From: Thalassocella blandensis
Lineage (GTDB): Bacteria > Pseudomonadota > Gammaproteobacteria > Pseudomonadales > Cellvibrionaceae
Reading direction: 5' to 3'
DNA length: 64,000 bases
Assembly: GCA_902141825.1 (NCBI GenBank)
Contig: CABFPG010000010.1
Span: forward strand, 62,001 to 126,000
Each line of letters begins with the position of its first letter. The stretch's first letter is position 1. Below, piece after piece: positions 17,869 through 27,800 of the stretch. The position numbers were made by a program, and so were the translations under genes. The notes beneath the pieces are model-generated. The model was not told where the DNA came from. It searched no databases and was given only the letters and a program-made list of their open reading frames with translations.

Positions 17869-19137
17869 AACGTTTTATCTTTGCTGACGATGCAAAATTC
17901 GCTATGAAACTTTGCTGTAACTGTGAAGTCGTGTGCAAAATAGTAAAGGGTGCAATTCAATTATTGCCAGTTCTTATGGTTGACTGGTTAGTACAAAAAA
18001 ATGATTAATTTTGCTTTGCAGTAACTGATAGTTGTTAAGCATGCGATAAAAACCAGTAAAAAAAGCTTGCACGCAACTGTCTTTGGATATTATTTTGATT
18101 TAGAACAGGTGTTTAAATACTAAGTAACATATTGAAGTCAAAATGCATTAGCATTGATCCAATCGCTTTTATGTTGCTCATGAAAAATGTTGATCCTGTT
18201 TTCTATAGAGCATTTATTCCGCGTGAATAAAGCAATATTTTAGTGCTCCCGAACAAATAACCGTGAAAACACTGTTGGTATTGGTCTGCGTTTAACGGCT
18301 GTCTATATGTATTGAGGTCAAAATACTTTAAGAGCTTAATTCAAGACCTTAATTCAATAGCTTAGACAGTGGCTCCGAGAATTTAGAGAGTGACTGGCAG
18401 CCCAGCGAAACGAAAAAATGTAAATGCCAGCCGTATATTCTTTATGGTTTTAATCATCTGATTTCGTGGATGATGGATTTAACGTAGTCCGTGTGAACTG
18501 ATTCTCGCATTTTATCTTTTACATTGATGCGCTAATTGTTTTCACGTTTAAGCTGAATTTTTTGTTAAGAAAGTTATATTTTTTTGCACTGGTATTTAAC
18601 ATTGTTGGTTGTTGTGCATTTTTATTTGTGAAGAATCGTAATTTTTTGGCGTAAACCCAATTAGAAAATTGCGATTAAAGTAAAATTTTGCATGAAGTTT
18701 ATTTGCGGTAGAAATGAATTATCAATTTATAAAATTTTGAATTGCTATTTGAAAAAGGTGTACTACGCTTTTAATTCATATAGGTAGTTTTGTTAGAAGC
18801 CAGAAGTACGTTCGCAGTTTTCTTTTCTTCATTTCCTTTATGTTGGTTGATTTGTCCCAATTTTTCTAATTTTTAATCAGCCATAAATATTAATTTGCTT
18901 GGTAATGAAATGAGTGTTTGATTTCATTCGCAAAGTAGGGCAATTTAAGCCTCACGACTCATTCGCTTTAACCAGTAGATTAAAAAGAAAATATAAAAAC
19001 AAATATAAAAACAATGCAGATAGAAATTTTTAGTTAGGTAAGTACTTAAAAAAATCTCTACATCCGCGGTTTTTGTTTCATGTTTTATCAGTCTAATTTC
19101 ATCACTTTCAGCAAAAAGGAACATAGGAGAGTTAAAA

Positions 19138-20976
19138 ATGAGTGCGTTAATCGATGATTCTTTAGTTTGTTTGCAGGGTTTTGCGACAGAAAGGCAATAT
19201 GCGAACAACGGATGTCTATTTTTGCAGGGTGACTCTCCCGATGGTTGTCATTTGATCATTTCTGGTCAGGTAGAAACTTTTTGCTTTGATTCTGACGTGC
19301 AAGCCGAAGCGGTATTGCAAACTTACTCTGCTGGTGAAGTGATCGGCAGTATTGGCGTAATCGATGGGTCACTTAGAAAAGTGACGGCGAAGGCTAAAGC
19401 AGAGGTAATGACTTATTTTATCGCCACCGAAGATGTTGAGCGTATGAAAGTCGAAAACCTTAAGGCTTATGAAACCTTTATTCGTTTAAGTACCAATACA
19501 CTGGCGAAAAAATTTAGAGAGCTTCAGGATCAGGCTTGTACCTCAGCGATTTCCAGCTGTGTTAGCCCGGTGGTTAACGAGGTGGTTGACAGGGCTAATG
19601 CAGCGCAGCAAATATTCTCTTCCTGGCCTGAGCATAAAATATCTGAATTGTTAACCGATATTGCGCATTCCGTGAATGCAGAGTCATTCAGCCTCGCACA
19701 ACAAAGCGTTGATGAAACTGGCATGGGTGTGGTTGAACACAAAGTGCAGAAGATACAAATTGGTACGCTGGATGTTCTGCGTTCGCTTGATTTAAGCACT
19801 AGTGATCAAGTCGCACTCGAAGCGCCAGGCGTGGAGAGCATGGTTATGCCAATGGGGGTGGTGTTTGCCATTATCCCTGTTACTAATCCGGTAGAAACTA
19901 TTGTATTTAAAGCCTTGAGCGCAATGAAAGCGCGAAATTCAATCATCATTTCCAGCCATAGAAAGGCGCGTGGTATTGGCGATCGAACGGTTGCGATTAT
20001 TCGGGAGGTATTAACCCGGCACGGTGCTCCAGCGGATCTGGTTCAAGCGCCTTCGCTTCCGGCAAACCGTAAATTAACTCAAGCGTTTATGTCACACGAG
20101 AAAGTCCATTTTATTCTGGCGACGGGCGGTCCCAGCATGGTGAAAAGTGCTTACCGCTCGGGCACACCTGCGATTGGTGTGGGCAAAGGAAACGCACCGG
20201 TTTGGGTTTGCAGTGATGCGAACCTGGCTGTGGTGGCCAGAACGGTAGTGGGAAGTAAGTCGTTTGATAACGGTGTTGTGTGCGGTTCGGAAAATAATTT
20301 GATAATCGACACTGATGTAGCGGCAGATTTTATCGACCATCTTGAGTCCGAAGGTGCAGCCGTATTAACGCCAACCGAAGTTGGCACCTTGCTGAATACT
20401 GTATTTGAAAATGGTAGTCTTACTCCTGAGCTGATCGGCCAGAGTGCAGCAAAAATTTGCAATCTTGCGGGAATCCAGCGGCATTATCCTATTAAATTGA
20501 TTGTGGCAGAAGTTACCAGTGGTAATGCCATTAGTCCGTTAATCAGAGAAAAACTAGCTCCCATTTTGTCGTTGACCCGAGTGGAAGATGATGAGCAGGC
20601 AATTTTTGTTGCTCGCAGTATTTTAAATATTGAAGGTCGCGGTCATACCGCTATGATTCATACTCAGAACAAAACACGCATTCATGAGTTTGCCAAAGCC
20701 GTTGAGGTATCTCGTGTTCTTGTCAATTCGCCTGGTACGCAGGGGTGTATCGGTGCGTGTAATGGCTTGCAACTTTCCTGGACATTAGGCTGTGGCACGT
20801 TTGGAGGAAGTTCTACCAGTGACAATGTGACTTATCGTCATTTGCAAAATCAAAAACGAATCGCCTATTCCCAAACTTCTATCGCCAGTTTTGGCACGAC
20901 AATTCGAGATAAGGTGAAAAACAGCTTTGTTTCAAAAAGACGTGGTGTTAGCAATGCCCGGGTGGTCTCTATCTAA
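19138..20976 (+). CDS. cNMP-binding domain fused to acetylating aldehyde dehydrogenase
   Basis: A 612-residue two-domain protein. Residues 1-130 look like a cyclic-nucleotide-binding (CRP-type) beta-roll (GCLFLQGDSPDGCHLIISGQ, GEVIGSIGVIDGSLRK); Arg80 sits where the phosphate-binding Arg is expected. Residues about 145-600 are a CoA-acylating aldehyde dehydrogenase like EutE, PduP or the N-terminal half of AdhE, with catalytic Cys382 in FDNGVVCGSEN, AIGVGKGNAPVWV and the C-terminal CGTFGGSSTSDNVTYRHL. The expected reaction is aldehyde + CoA + NAD to acyl-CoA + NADH. There is no DNA-binding domain, so cNMP would act as an allosteric signal; this is inference. The start is supported by TAGGAGAG before the ATG. 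It stands alone, with no microcompartment or alcohol dehydrogenase genes nearby. Confidence 0.85.
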   Translation: MSALIDDSLVCLQGFATERQYANNGCLFLQGDSPDGCHLIISGQVETFCFDSDVQAEAVLQTYSAGEVIGSIGVIDGSLRKVTAKAKAEVMTYFIATEDVERMKVENLKAYETFIRLSTNTLAKKFRELQDQACTSAISSCVSPVVNEVVDRANAAQQIFSSWPEHKISELLTDIAHSVNAESFSLAQQSVDETGMGVVEHKVQKIQIGTLDVLRSLDLSTSDQVALEAPGVESMVMPMGVVFAIIPVTNPVETIVFKALSAMKARNSIIISSHRKARGIGDRTVAIIREVLTRHGAPADLVQAPSLPANRKLTQAFMSHEKVHFILATGGPSMVKSAYRSGTPAIGVGKGNAPVWVCSDANLAVVARTVVGSKSFDNGVVCGSENNLIIDTDVAADFIDHLESEGAAVLTPTEVGTLLNTVFENGSLTPELIGQSAAKICNLAGIQRHYPIKLIVAEVTSGNAISPLIREKLAPILSLTRVEDDEQAIFVARSILNIEGRGHTAMIHTQNKTRIHEFAKAVEVSRVLVNSPGTQGCIGACNGLQLSWTLGCGTFGGSSTSDNVTYRHLQNQKRIAYSQTSIASFGTTIRDKVKNSFVSKRRGVSNARVVSI

Positions 20977-21099
20977 CGTCAGCTGTGATTTCTGTGTGGA
21001 AGTCACATCTCGATTTGCTTGCTGACCAGGCGAAGATGGTGCTTGAGGGGGATTTTAAGTGGGCTTAAGGACGAGCGCGATACGTCATCACTTTTTGAC

Positions 21100-21522
21100 T
21101 CATGCGTATTCGACATACTTTCCCAGATCAAGCGCGATGATTAAGCGATCCTTATGGTGATATGTTCCAAGGATCAGCTCGCTGGTCGATACCGAGCCGG
21201 TATGTGGCGCAGTTTCGAGTTTATCCAGATTAATTTCAATCATCTCATTTACCGCATCTACGATTAATCCGTAGTAAACCCCATGGCTTTGCATCGTAAT
21301 AATACGCCAAGTGTCTTGCGGTTCGGCAGGAGGAAGATCTAGTAGCCTGCGCCCTGAAAGTACAGTGACCACTTCGCCGCGCACGTTTAAGATACCGGTG
21401 ACTTCATCCACAGCACCGGGGACCGGGGTAGGGTCTTCGTAATTCAGAATCTCCTGAATATCGTCTACTGTCAGACAGTAATCTTCGCCTGCGATTTCAA
21501 AGTTCACCCACTGAGTATTCAA
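21100..21522 (-). CDS. CheW-like chemotaxis/signalling coupling protein
   Basis: A 140-residue single CheW-like domain: NFEIAGEDYCLTVDDIQEIL at the start, PGAVDEVTGILNVRGEVVTV in the middle and DRLIIALDLGKYV at the end. CheW domains link receptors to CheA-type kinases. The start is a TTG at 21522 with AGGTGA 7 bases upstream. No cheA, methyl-accepting receptor or other chemotaxis gene is in the window, so it is an orphan or stand-alone gene. It could equally feed a Pil-Chp-type system that controls the type IV pili. Confidence 0.85.
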   Translation of the reverse strand: MNTQWVNFEIAGEDYCLTVDDIQEILNYEDPTPVPGAVDEVTGILNVRGEVVTVLSGRRLLDLPPAEPQDTWRIITMQSHGVYYGLIVDAVNEMIEINLDKLETAPHTGSVSTSELILGTYHHKDRLIIALDLGKYVEYA

Positions 21523-21705
21523 GGATAATCACCTATATTTCAATACATTACCTAAATTCTAGCTTACTTTGCGCTCAGGTCTAGTCTGCAAGAATAATTA
21601 TGGTTGGGTGAATAGGGTGCCAGCTTGACTCTACTCTTTTATAAGTGCAGTGGCTATGTGTTTGTTTAAATAATGACCGGTATCATCGCTGGCATTGGTC
21701 GTAGC

Positions 21706-22224
21706 CTAAACGGCCTGAGCGAACTCGCTTTCGAGTGGGATGTGGAGCAATGCCCGTTTTGACGGGAAGTGCTCTGGCGTCTGCTCCCATAAGCAAATGT
21801 GGCTGGCCTGGGGCAGTTTGGGCAGTGCGATATGAACATGATTTTGTGATCTATTGTGCTCTATGCCGTGGTGACGGATACGGGGAGCTGAGATTTTGTC
21901 TTGTACAAAACGGCGGTAAAGGACTTGGTTGAAGTGACCAATCACTTCCATCCAGCATCCCGAAATATCTGGATCTACGTCGTTTTCTGGGAAGTAGTCA
22001 CCGAATGCGATAGTACCGCTTACTTCGCTGACAGTTATCAGGGAGATATGGTGTTGATAGGCGCTTTTGTCGGTGCTGTTGTTGGTGCTTTTTCTCCTGC
22101 TTTCATCGACACGGTGATCTACGCTAAGCGTCAGCCAGAGTGTACTGGCGAGCTCGGATATGGTGGGTGGGTGATAGGGTGTTGCATTACCTTTTGGGGC
22201 TTCTTTTTCACTGTGCGACTGCAT
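21706..22224 (-). CDS. Unrecognised 172-residue protein
   Basis: No family was recognised. The start at ATG 22224 is chosen because GTGGAGAAGATA precedes it, although the frame is open further upstream. The first half is polar and contains TISELASTLWLTLS; the second half (GCWMEVIGHFNQVLYRRFVQDK, HNRSQNHVHIALPKLP, KRALLHIPL) has the alternating pattern of beta strands and resembles small secreted-peptidase accessory domains, though no signal peptide is present. The opposite strand is open over part of this region but lacks a ribosome site. Existence as a gene is moderately supported, function unknown. Confidence 0.5.
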   Translation of the reverse strand: MQSHSEKEAPKGNATPYHPPTISELASTLWLTLSVDHRVDESRRKSTNNSTDKSAYQHHISLITVSEVSGTIAFGDYFPENDVDPDISGCWMEVIGHFNQVLYRRFVQDKISAPRIRHHGIEHNRSQNHVHIALPKLPQASHICLWEQTPEHFPSKRALLHIPLESEFAQAV

Positions 22225-22473
22225 TATCTTCTCCACTTTTATTCCATTCGTTTCACGTTTCACTGCAGAGCTGTTAACGTCGACTGTTACGAGGCAGATT
22301 TCATCATGTGCGAAATGCATACCCGGCTGCAGGATTCCTGTGTGATTTTTATTAACTGACTACACCTGTCTTTTATACTGCTTTTTGGGGACGTTTGGAT
22401 TAGATATTTTTTATAAACCTTATAGTTTTTATCGTGGTGTTTCAGTCCTTTGTGGCGTCCTTGCGCTTGCTTC

Positions 22474-22497
22474 CTTTCTTTCTTTCTTTCTTTCTTT
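22474..22497. repeat. (CTTT)6 tetranucleotide tract
   Basis: Six perfect copies of CTTT in a row within the gene-free region. Such tracts are prone to slippage. No reading frame that could be phase-varied by it was identified. Confidence 0.85.
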
Positions 22498-22605
22498 ACT
22501 CTCTGTGATTCCCTGTGGCTTGCCCTGCTAATGTTAATGTATTGTTGCCGTCCTGGCGCGACTGAATGCCATGCATAGATCTTGTCGGACTACAGTCATG
22601 GATGC

Positions 22606-22660
22606 ACCGCCGATATTAGCAAGCTCCCTGTTTGCTTTTGGCCTTGCGACCGTCGGCGGT
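22606..22660. repeat. Nested inverted repeat
   Basis: ACCGCCGA (22606-22613) pairs with TCGGCGGT (22653-22660); inside, AGCAAGC near 22618-22624 pairs with GTTTGCT near 22630-22636 with one mismatch. No T-run follows, so this is not a simple terminator. Confidence 0.45.
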
Positions 22661-23143
22661 TAAACTCAATTCCTTATGAGCACTGGGTTCCCTGTGATTG
22701 GTGCTCCCTTGACTTTACATAGACGCAACCCTTTACGGGTAAGACTTCCAAAGTTCCTTTCCAGAAGTTGGGTAAATCATACCGTTGTTGTGTGATTTTT
22801 ACGTCCTTAGAAAATTAAAAAAACACCCTCAAATTTTTCCGTATTAGGTGACTTCCTGAGTAAAAATTACCGCTATTAGTCTATGGATTGAATTAAAAGG
22901 AAGTGTAAATTGTTTTTGCGCATATTTTTGTAGGAAATTGACGGCAGTGTTTGTCAGTAAAACTAAATTCAGCTATTAAACCGCGATATATGGGAAATTT
23001 TTCGTTAAAAAATTTTGCTTTTTTGCGGCGCCTTTACAGGGTGGTTTTGGCGGTGTTTATACGTCCATTGGCGCAGAAAGTTTTATCGGTGTTGGGGTGG
23101 GTTGAGAGCCGGGTTTATTCGGCTCTCGCAGCGTGGTGCAGAA

Positions 23144-24004
23144 CTAAATTTTGGAGATGCTTAAGGTGATATCTTTTAAGCGCTTGTAACGGGTGTAGTC
23201 GATTTGTTTGGTTATTTGCATCAAGGCCTGATGACGTTGTTCCTGCACATAACGTAACTTGTGGTGAATCGACCCTTTAGTGATTTCGATCGGGTTGACA
23301 TTTACCGTGGCAAATAGACGGAACGTAGAAAATACACCACGGTTGACGCGTACTTTTCCAGATTCATAGCGTTTTATGGTTTCGGGTGTTACGCCCAGCA
23401 CGTCGGCAAACCCTTTTTGCGAGAGATCGAGTTTTTCTCGGAGTTGTTGCACGCGCACTGCCACTGTAGCGCTCAGATCGTCCAGATACATTTCTTGCCA
23501 GGCTAAATCGTGAAGTTTGGGAATTGGTTCATCGCCTGCGACATTTACACGGACATGGCGAACGCCCAGACGCCGACAGATTAGTTTGGTGACAAGCTCA
23601 AATTCATCGTGATCGTAATGATGTAAATGGCCGTTGATAAACCATGTGACACAGAGTGAGGGCGACGCGGTAAGTGGCGTGCCTTTTACTACATCGGTCG
23701 GGGTGATGCCCGTGGCAAACCCCCACAAACCCAGGTTGCCAATATTTAACCAGGCTTCGCCTTTTACGATCTTGGAAAATTGTGCACTTTTAATACCGCA
23801 GAGATCCGCGAGATCTGCGCGTGAGTAACCGGAAAGATTATTGCCTGCTTCGATAACATGCCCAACACGAACACGCATATTGGCTTCATCTTCAGGCGTC
23901 AGTACTACACCTGTGATGCGCGCGTCCGAGAAATCAGGGTCTGCTTTGGTATCGACAGGCGCATAATCAACAACAATGTCGTCGATAGGGCTGTCAGTTG
24001 TCAT
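23144..24004 (-). CDS. Regulator-like protein with two XRE-type helix-turn-helix domains
   Basis: A 286-residue protein. An N-terminal HTH lies around residues 40-75 of this frame (GYSRADLADLCGIKSAQFSKIVKGEAWLN shows the helix-turn-helix pattern) and a second, more canonical XRE domain near the C-terminus (KLDLSQKGFADVLGVTPETIKRYESGKVRVN). Between them is a segment with NGHLHHYDHDEFE and a Cys-containing stretch. ATG 24004 is chosen over a TTG at 24076 whose extra residues look like non-coding translation. Two separated HTH domains in one chain suggest recognition of a two-part DNA site as a monomer, or one domain serving for protein contacts. The target is unknown. Confidence 0.75.
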   Translation of the reverse strand: MTTDSPIDDIVVDYAPVDTKADPDFSDARITGVVLTPEDEANMRVRVGHVIEAGNNLSGYSRADLADLCGIKSAQFSKIVKGEAWLNIGNLGLWGFATGITPTDVVKGTPLTASPSLCVTWFINGHLHHYDHDEFELVTKLICRRLGVRHVRVNVAGDEPIPKLHDLAWQEMYLDDLSATVAVRVQQLREKLDLSQKGFADVLGVTPETIKRYESGKVRVNRGVFSTFRLFATVNVNPIEITKGSIHHKLRYVQEQRHQALMQITKQIDYTRYKRLKDITLSISKI

Positions 24005-24146
24005 TTTATTCTTACCCAGCAGTGCGTTCGTACTGCATCCGGCAGCCTGACGCGGTGTGGTTGGTCTATGTAACAAGCATTTTTATCATGAGCGTGGCAA
24101 AATAGCCAGTTCAAGTTGTATTGTGTGACAGAGAATCGATTAAATT

Positions 24147-24761
24147 GTGAAACGCTATCTATTGAAGACCGATACCTTCTGCCTGCTTAGTCTGCTGTTA
24201 TTATTGATGGCTTTTGCATTGGGGCACGAATATTTGAATACTGCTTTGCGCTATGACCGGGGGGATTTAGTGGCGGGGCAATGGTGGCGATTAATCACTG
24301 CGCACATTGTGCATGTGAATATTAATCACGCGCTTTTGAATTGTGCTGGATTAGCCATTGGCATGCTAATTGTCGGCGCATTATTTTCGTGGCGGCAGTG
24401 GGCGCTAAGCATGCTGTTTATGACCTTGTTCATTTCGGCTTTTTTATTTTGGTTTTCTCCGCAGGTCGTGTGGTATGTGGGGTTTTCTGGTGTATTGCAT
24501 GGCATATTGGTTTTAGGCTTTCTCACTTTTATTATTCGCGGGGATTTTGTGTTCGTTCTCGCATTTATCATTCTGTTGGGCAAGGTAATTCGTGAGCAGA
24601 TGCCGAGTTTCGACACCTTGCATTTACATGGGATTATTGCCGCTCCGGTAGTCGTGGATGCACATTTGTACGGCGTGTTTGCCGGGATACTCTGCGCGTT
24701 ATTTTTTCTTGTCAAAGAAAAGCGGCTACAACACCTGTTGGCCAAAGCAGGCGTGCGTTAG
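24147..24761 (+). CDS. Rhombosortase (rhomboid-family serine protease)
   Basis: A 204-residue membrane protein with about six hydrophobic helices. Rhomboid signatures: HVNINHALLNCAGLAIG in the second helix region, the catalytic Ser in WYVGFSGVLHG (GxSG), and the catalytic His in VDAHLYGVFAGIL. The small size fits rhombosortases, which cleave GlyGly-CTERM tails of proteins exported by type II secretion. No protein in this window has such a tail, so substrates lie elsewhere. The start is a GTG with a weak upstream GAGA. A hexanucleotide repeat begins directly at the stop codon and a large hairpin follows. Confidence 0.8.
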   Translation: MKRYLLKTDTFCLLSLLLLLMAFALGHEYLNTALRYDRGDLVAGQWWRLITAHIVHVNINHALLNCAGLAIGMLIVGALFSWRQWALSMLFMTLFISAFLFWFSPQVVWYVGFSGVLHGILVLGFLTFIIRGDFVFVLAFIILLGKVIREQMPSFDTLHLHGIIAAPVVVDAHLYGVFAGILCALFFLVKEKRLQHLLAKAGVR

Positions 24762-24762
24762 G

Positions 24763-24791
24763 GTTTAGGTTTAGGTTTAGGTTTAGGTTTA
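24763..24791. repeat. TTTAGG hexanucleotide tandem repeat
   Basis: GTTTAG is repeated nearly five times in perfect register, starting two bases after the rhombosortase stop codon. It is outside any recognised gene. Confidence 0.85.
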
Positions 24792-24819
24792 AAAAGTTGC
24801 AATGGATTATTCGGCACTG

Positions 24820-24863
24820 CAATCATATGTGTTTATGGGGGTGTAAATAAACGCATATGATTG
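24820..24863. repeat. 17-bp hairpin between rhombosortase and dnaE2
   Basis: The arms 24820-24836 (CAATCATATGTGTTTAT) and 24847-24863 (ATAAACGCATATGATTG) pair over 17 positions with a single T-G mismatch, around a 10-base GGGGGTGTAA loop. It sits between the ends of two converging genes. There is no clear T-run, but it probably limits read-through in both directions. Confidence 0.6.
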
Positions 24864-24869
24864 AGCATG

Positions 24870-27800
24870 CTAATGAAAATCCCGTGACTTCACCGCAAAA
24901 CCTTCCAGTTTTTCCGAATAATCCAATAATCGACCCGCGATAACATGCACCACGCTGCCCTGTGTTTCAAGTCTCCCTTTTACAATTAGCAAACTGCCGG
25001 TTAGCAGAGCCTGTCGAAAAAGTTTTTGCGTTGATTTCCATACAATTACATTAATATTTCCGGTTTCATCTTCCAGTGTTAAAAATACAGTGCCATTGGC
25101 GGTGCCAGGGCGTTGCCTGCCTGTGACCAGCCCGGCCACTTGAACAAAACGACCGTGGCCAACGGCGCAGAGTTCACTCTGCTTTTTGCAGCGTTTAAAT
25201 GGATATTCTTCACGCAGCAATGCCATGGGGTGCGGGCGCAGTGAAAGCCCTGTACTTTGCATGTCCTGTGCGATATCGCTGGCCAGAGTTGGTGCGTCGG
25301 TGGTTAAGGTATCTTGTTGTGCGTTGTGATGATTGGCCAATAAGCGGTTGGGTGTTTCAATAGCGCTGGCTTGCCAGTGTGCATTAAAACGATGGCCGCT
25401 AATGCTGCGCAAGGCATCAGCGGCGGCCAAATGTTGTAGATCTGTGTTGTTCAAGCCTACACGATGCGCTAATTCATCCAGGGAGGTAAATGGCCGCTTC
25501 CCGCGTACTGTTGCAATACGTTTTGCCTGTTCAGTGTTTAACGATTTTATCCGGCAAAAACCTAAACGGATGCCCCAAGCCTTTGCATGACGGCTATCCA
25601 TTTTATGTTGCCGGGCGTCGGGTGTCAGCTCAATGGTGTTATCGAAATCGCTGCAGTTAATGTCTACAGGGTACACCACAATCTGGTGGCGGCGCGCATC
25701 CTGAATAAGTTGTGATGGTGAATAAAACCCCATGGGCTGACTGTTTAACAGCGCGCAATAAAATGCTGCGGGATGGTGGCATTTCAGCCATGAAGAAGAA
25801 TAGCAGAGCAGGGCAAAGCTGGCGGAATGTGATTCAGGAAAGCCGTAACCGCCAAAGCCTTTGATCTGTTCAAATAAACGATGTGCAAAATCCATATCGT
25901 AACCATTGCGCAGCATGCCATGAATAAACTTCTCCTCGAAGCGCAGCAGGTTGCCGTTTTTACCCCAGCTGGCCATAGCGCGGCGCAACTGGTCGGCTTC
26001 ACCGCCGCTAAAACCGGCAGCCACCATCGCCAGGCGAATAGCCTGTTCTTGAAAAATCGGTACGCCTAAGGTAGAGGACAGCGCGCTTTTGATCTGGTCG
26101 TTTTGGTATACCACTGGCTCAATCCCATCGCGCCGGCGTAAATAGGGATGCACCATATCGCCTTGAATTGGTCCGGGGCGAACAATGGCAATTTCAATTA
26201 CCAGATCATAAAAACAATTGGGTTTTAAGCGCGGTAGCATCGACATTTGTGCTCGTGATTCCACCTGGAATACACCGACGCTATCACCTGCACTGAGCAT
26301 TGCATAGGTGGCCGGATCTTCTTTAGGGATGTCGGCGATTTGGCAAATATTGGGATTGTAGCGACTGACATAGCTTAAGCTCTTGCGTAGTGCTGTTAGC
26401 ATCCCGAGCGCTAATACATCCACTTTCAGTAAGCCCATGGCTTCAATATCTTCTTTATCCCATTGAATAACTGTTCGGTCGGGCATGCTGGCATTTTCTA
26501 CCGGGACAATATCACTGACCTTGTCCTGTGTAATGATAAAGCCACCCACATGCTGCGATAAATGACGAGGGAATCCCAGGATCTGTTCTACCAGATGAAA
26601 AAAGCATTGCATGGTATGGGCATTTTCCTCCAGCCCGGCCTCTTTTATTCGAGTATTTAATTCCTTATTGCGATCCCACCAGGACAGAGATTTTGCCAGC
26701 TGATCAATTAACTCCGGGTCTAAGCCCAAAGCTTTGCCGATATCGCGAATAGCGCTGCGCGAGCGATAGGTGACCACTGTGGCTGCCAGCGCTGCACGTT
26801 GGCGAGTGTATTTTCGGTAAATATATTGAATGACTTCTTCACGACGCTCGTGCTCGAAATCTACGTCAATATCTGGAGGCTCATCGCGTTCCTTGGAAAT
26901 AAAGCGTTCAAACAATACATTGATTTGTCCCGGTTCAATTTCTGTAATATGCAGGCAATAACACACCACAGAATTCGCTGCGGAGCCCCGGCCCTGGCAT
27001 AAAATATTTTGCTTGCGTGCAAAGTCCACAATGTCATAGACCGTTAAAAAATAGTATTCGTAGTGAAGTTCTTCAATCAGATCCAGCTCTTTATGCAGTA
27101 ATGCTTGAGCCGGTTTAGGTATGCCGCCAGGCCATCGTTGTTTAGCCCCCTGTTTGACCAGTTGTTTTAAATATTGTATTGGACTGAAACCTTTAGGTAC
27201 CAGCTCTTCAGGGTATTGGTAACGAATTTCATCCAGTGAAAACTGACATTGTTCTGCAATGTGGATGGTTTCCTCTAACAGACTTTCTGGATACAGCTGA
27301 TAAATTTTATAAATATTTTTTAAATAAGCTTCAGCGTTGCTGTGTAATTGTGTTCCGAGTTCAGCGACGGAGCAGTTTTTATCAATCGCCATCAGCGTAT
27401 CGTGCAATGCTTTGCGAGATTGCTCATGCATGACAACACTGCCACAGGCAACCATGGGGATATGGTATTGACTGGCAATCTGTTGCCAGTATTGAAAGTG
27501 TGCCTGCTCTCCGCCACGCAATTGATGACTCACCCCAAGCCATAAACGTTGTTTAAAAGCATTATAAAACTGTTTGGCTTGTATTTCGGCTAGCTGTAAT
27601 TTTTGTTCTGTACCACCGTCACTGTTTATCCAGGTGCTTTCTGCCAGCCAGATAATCAAACAATGCTGCAAACGAAAACGCAGATCTTCCAGATGAGCTT
27701 CATATTCTCCCTTTGCTGCCCGTCGACGCGCCAGACTTATGAAACCAGAAAGCTCACTGTAGGCGGCTTTGTTTGGAACAAGTACGGCAATTTTGCAACC

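Larger units (their letters stand above)
16730..19137. other. 2.4-kb AT-rich region without recognisable genes
   Basis: The largest gene-free stretch in the window. The longest frames are short, of odd composition and lack ribosome sites (for example a 79-codon minus-strand frame at 17462-17701). No tRNA, IS end or prophage remnant was seen. It does hold several inverted repeats (listed separately), an 11-bp direct repeat TTTATAGCAG(A/G) at 17439-17460, and two copies of CTTAATTCAA at 18335 and 18348. It separates the unknown gene pair from the cNMP-aldehyde dehydrogenase gene and must contain that gene's promoter. Whether it encodes small RNAs cannot be decided by eye. Confidence 0.55.
22225..23143. 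other. Intergenic region with a microsatellite and hairpins
   Basis: About 900 bp without a convincing gene. It holds a (CTTT)6 tract, a nested inverted repeat at 22606-22660 and a hairpin GAGAGCCG (23104-23111)/CGGCTCTC (23120-23127) just beyond the end of the two-HTH gene. A 72-codon plus-strand frame at 22951-23169 has a TTG start and no ribosome site and was not accepted. Confidence 0.5.

Noticed and set aside
21901-22359. 152-codon plus-strand frame opposite the unknown gene at 21706-22224
   Set aside because: The minus-strand gene has a much better ribosome site (GTGGAGAAGATA); the plus frame looks like its shadow.
22951-23169. 72-codon plus-strand frame, basic and partly hydrophobic
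   Set aside because: TTG start without ribosome site, overlaps the end of the two-HTH gene and has no recognisable motif.
24763-24791. TTTAGG repeat as telomere-like or CRISPR-like sequence
   Set aside because: Fewer than five short direct units with no spacers; best described as a microsatellite.
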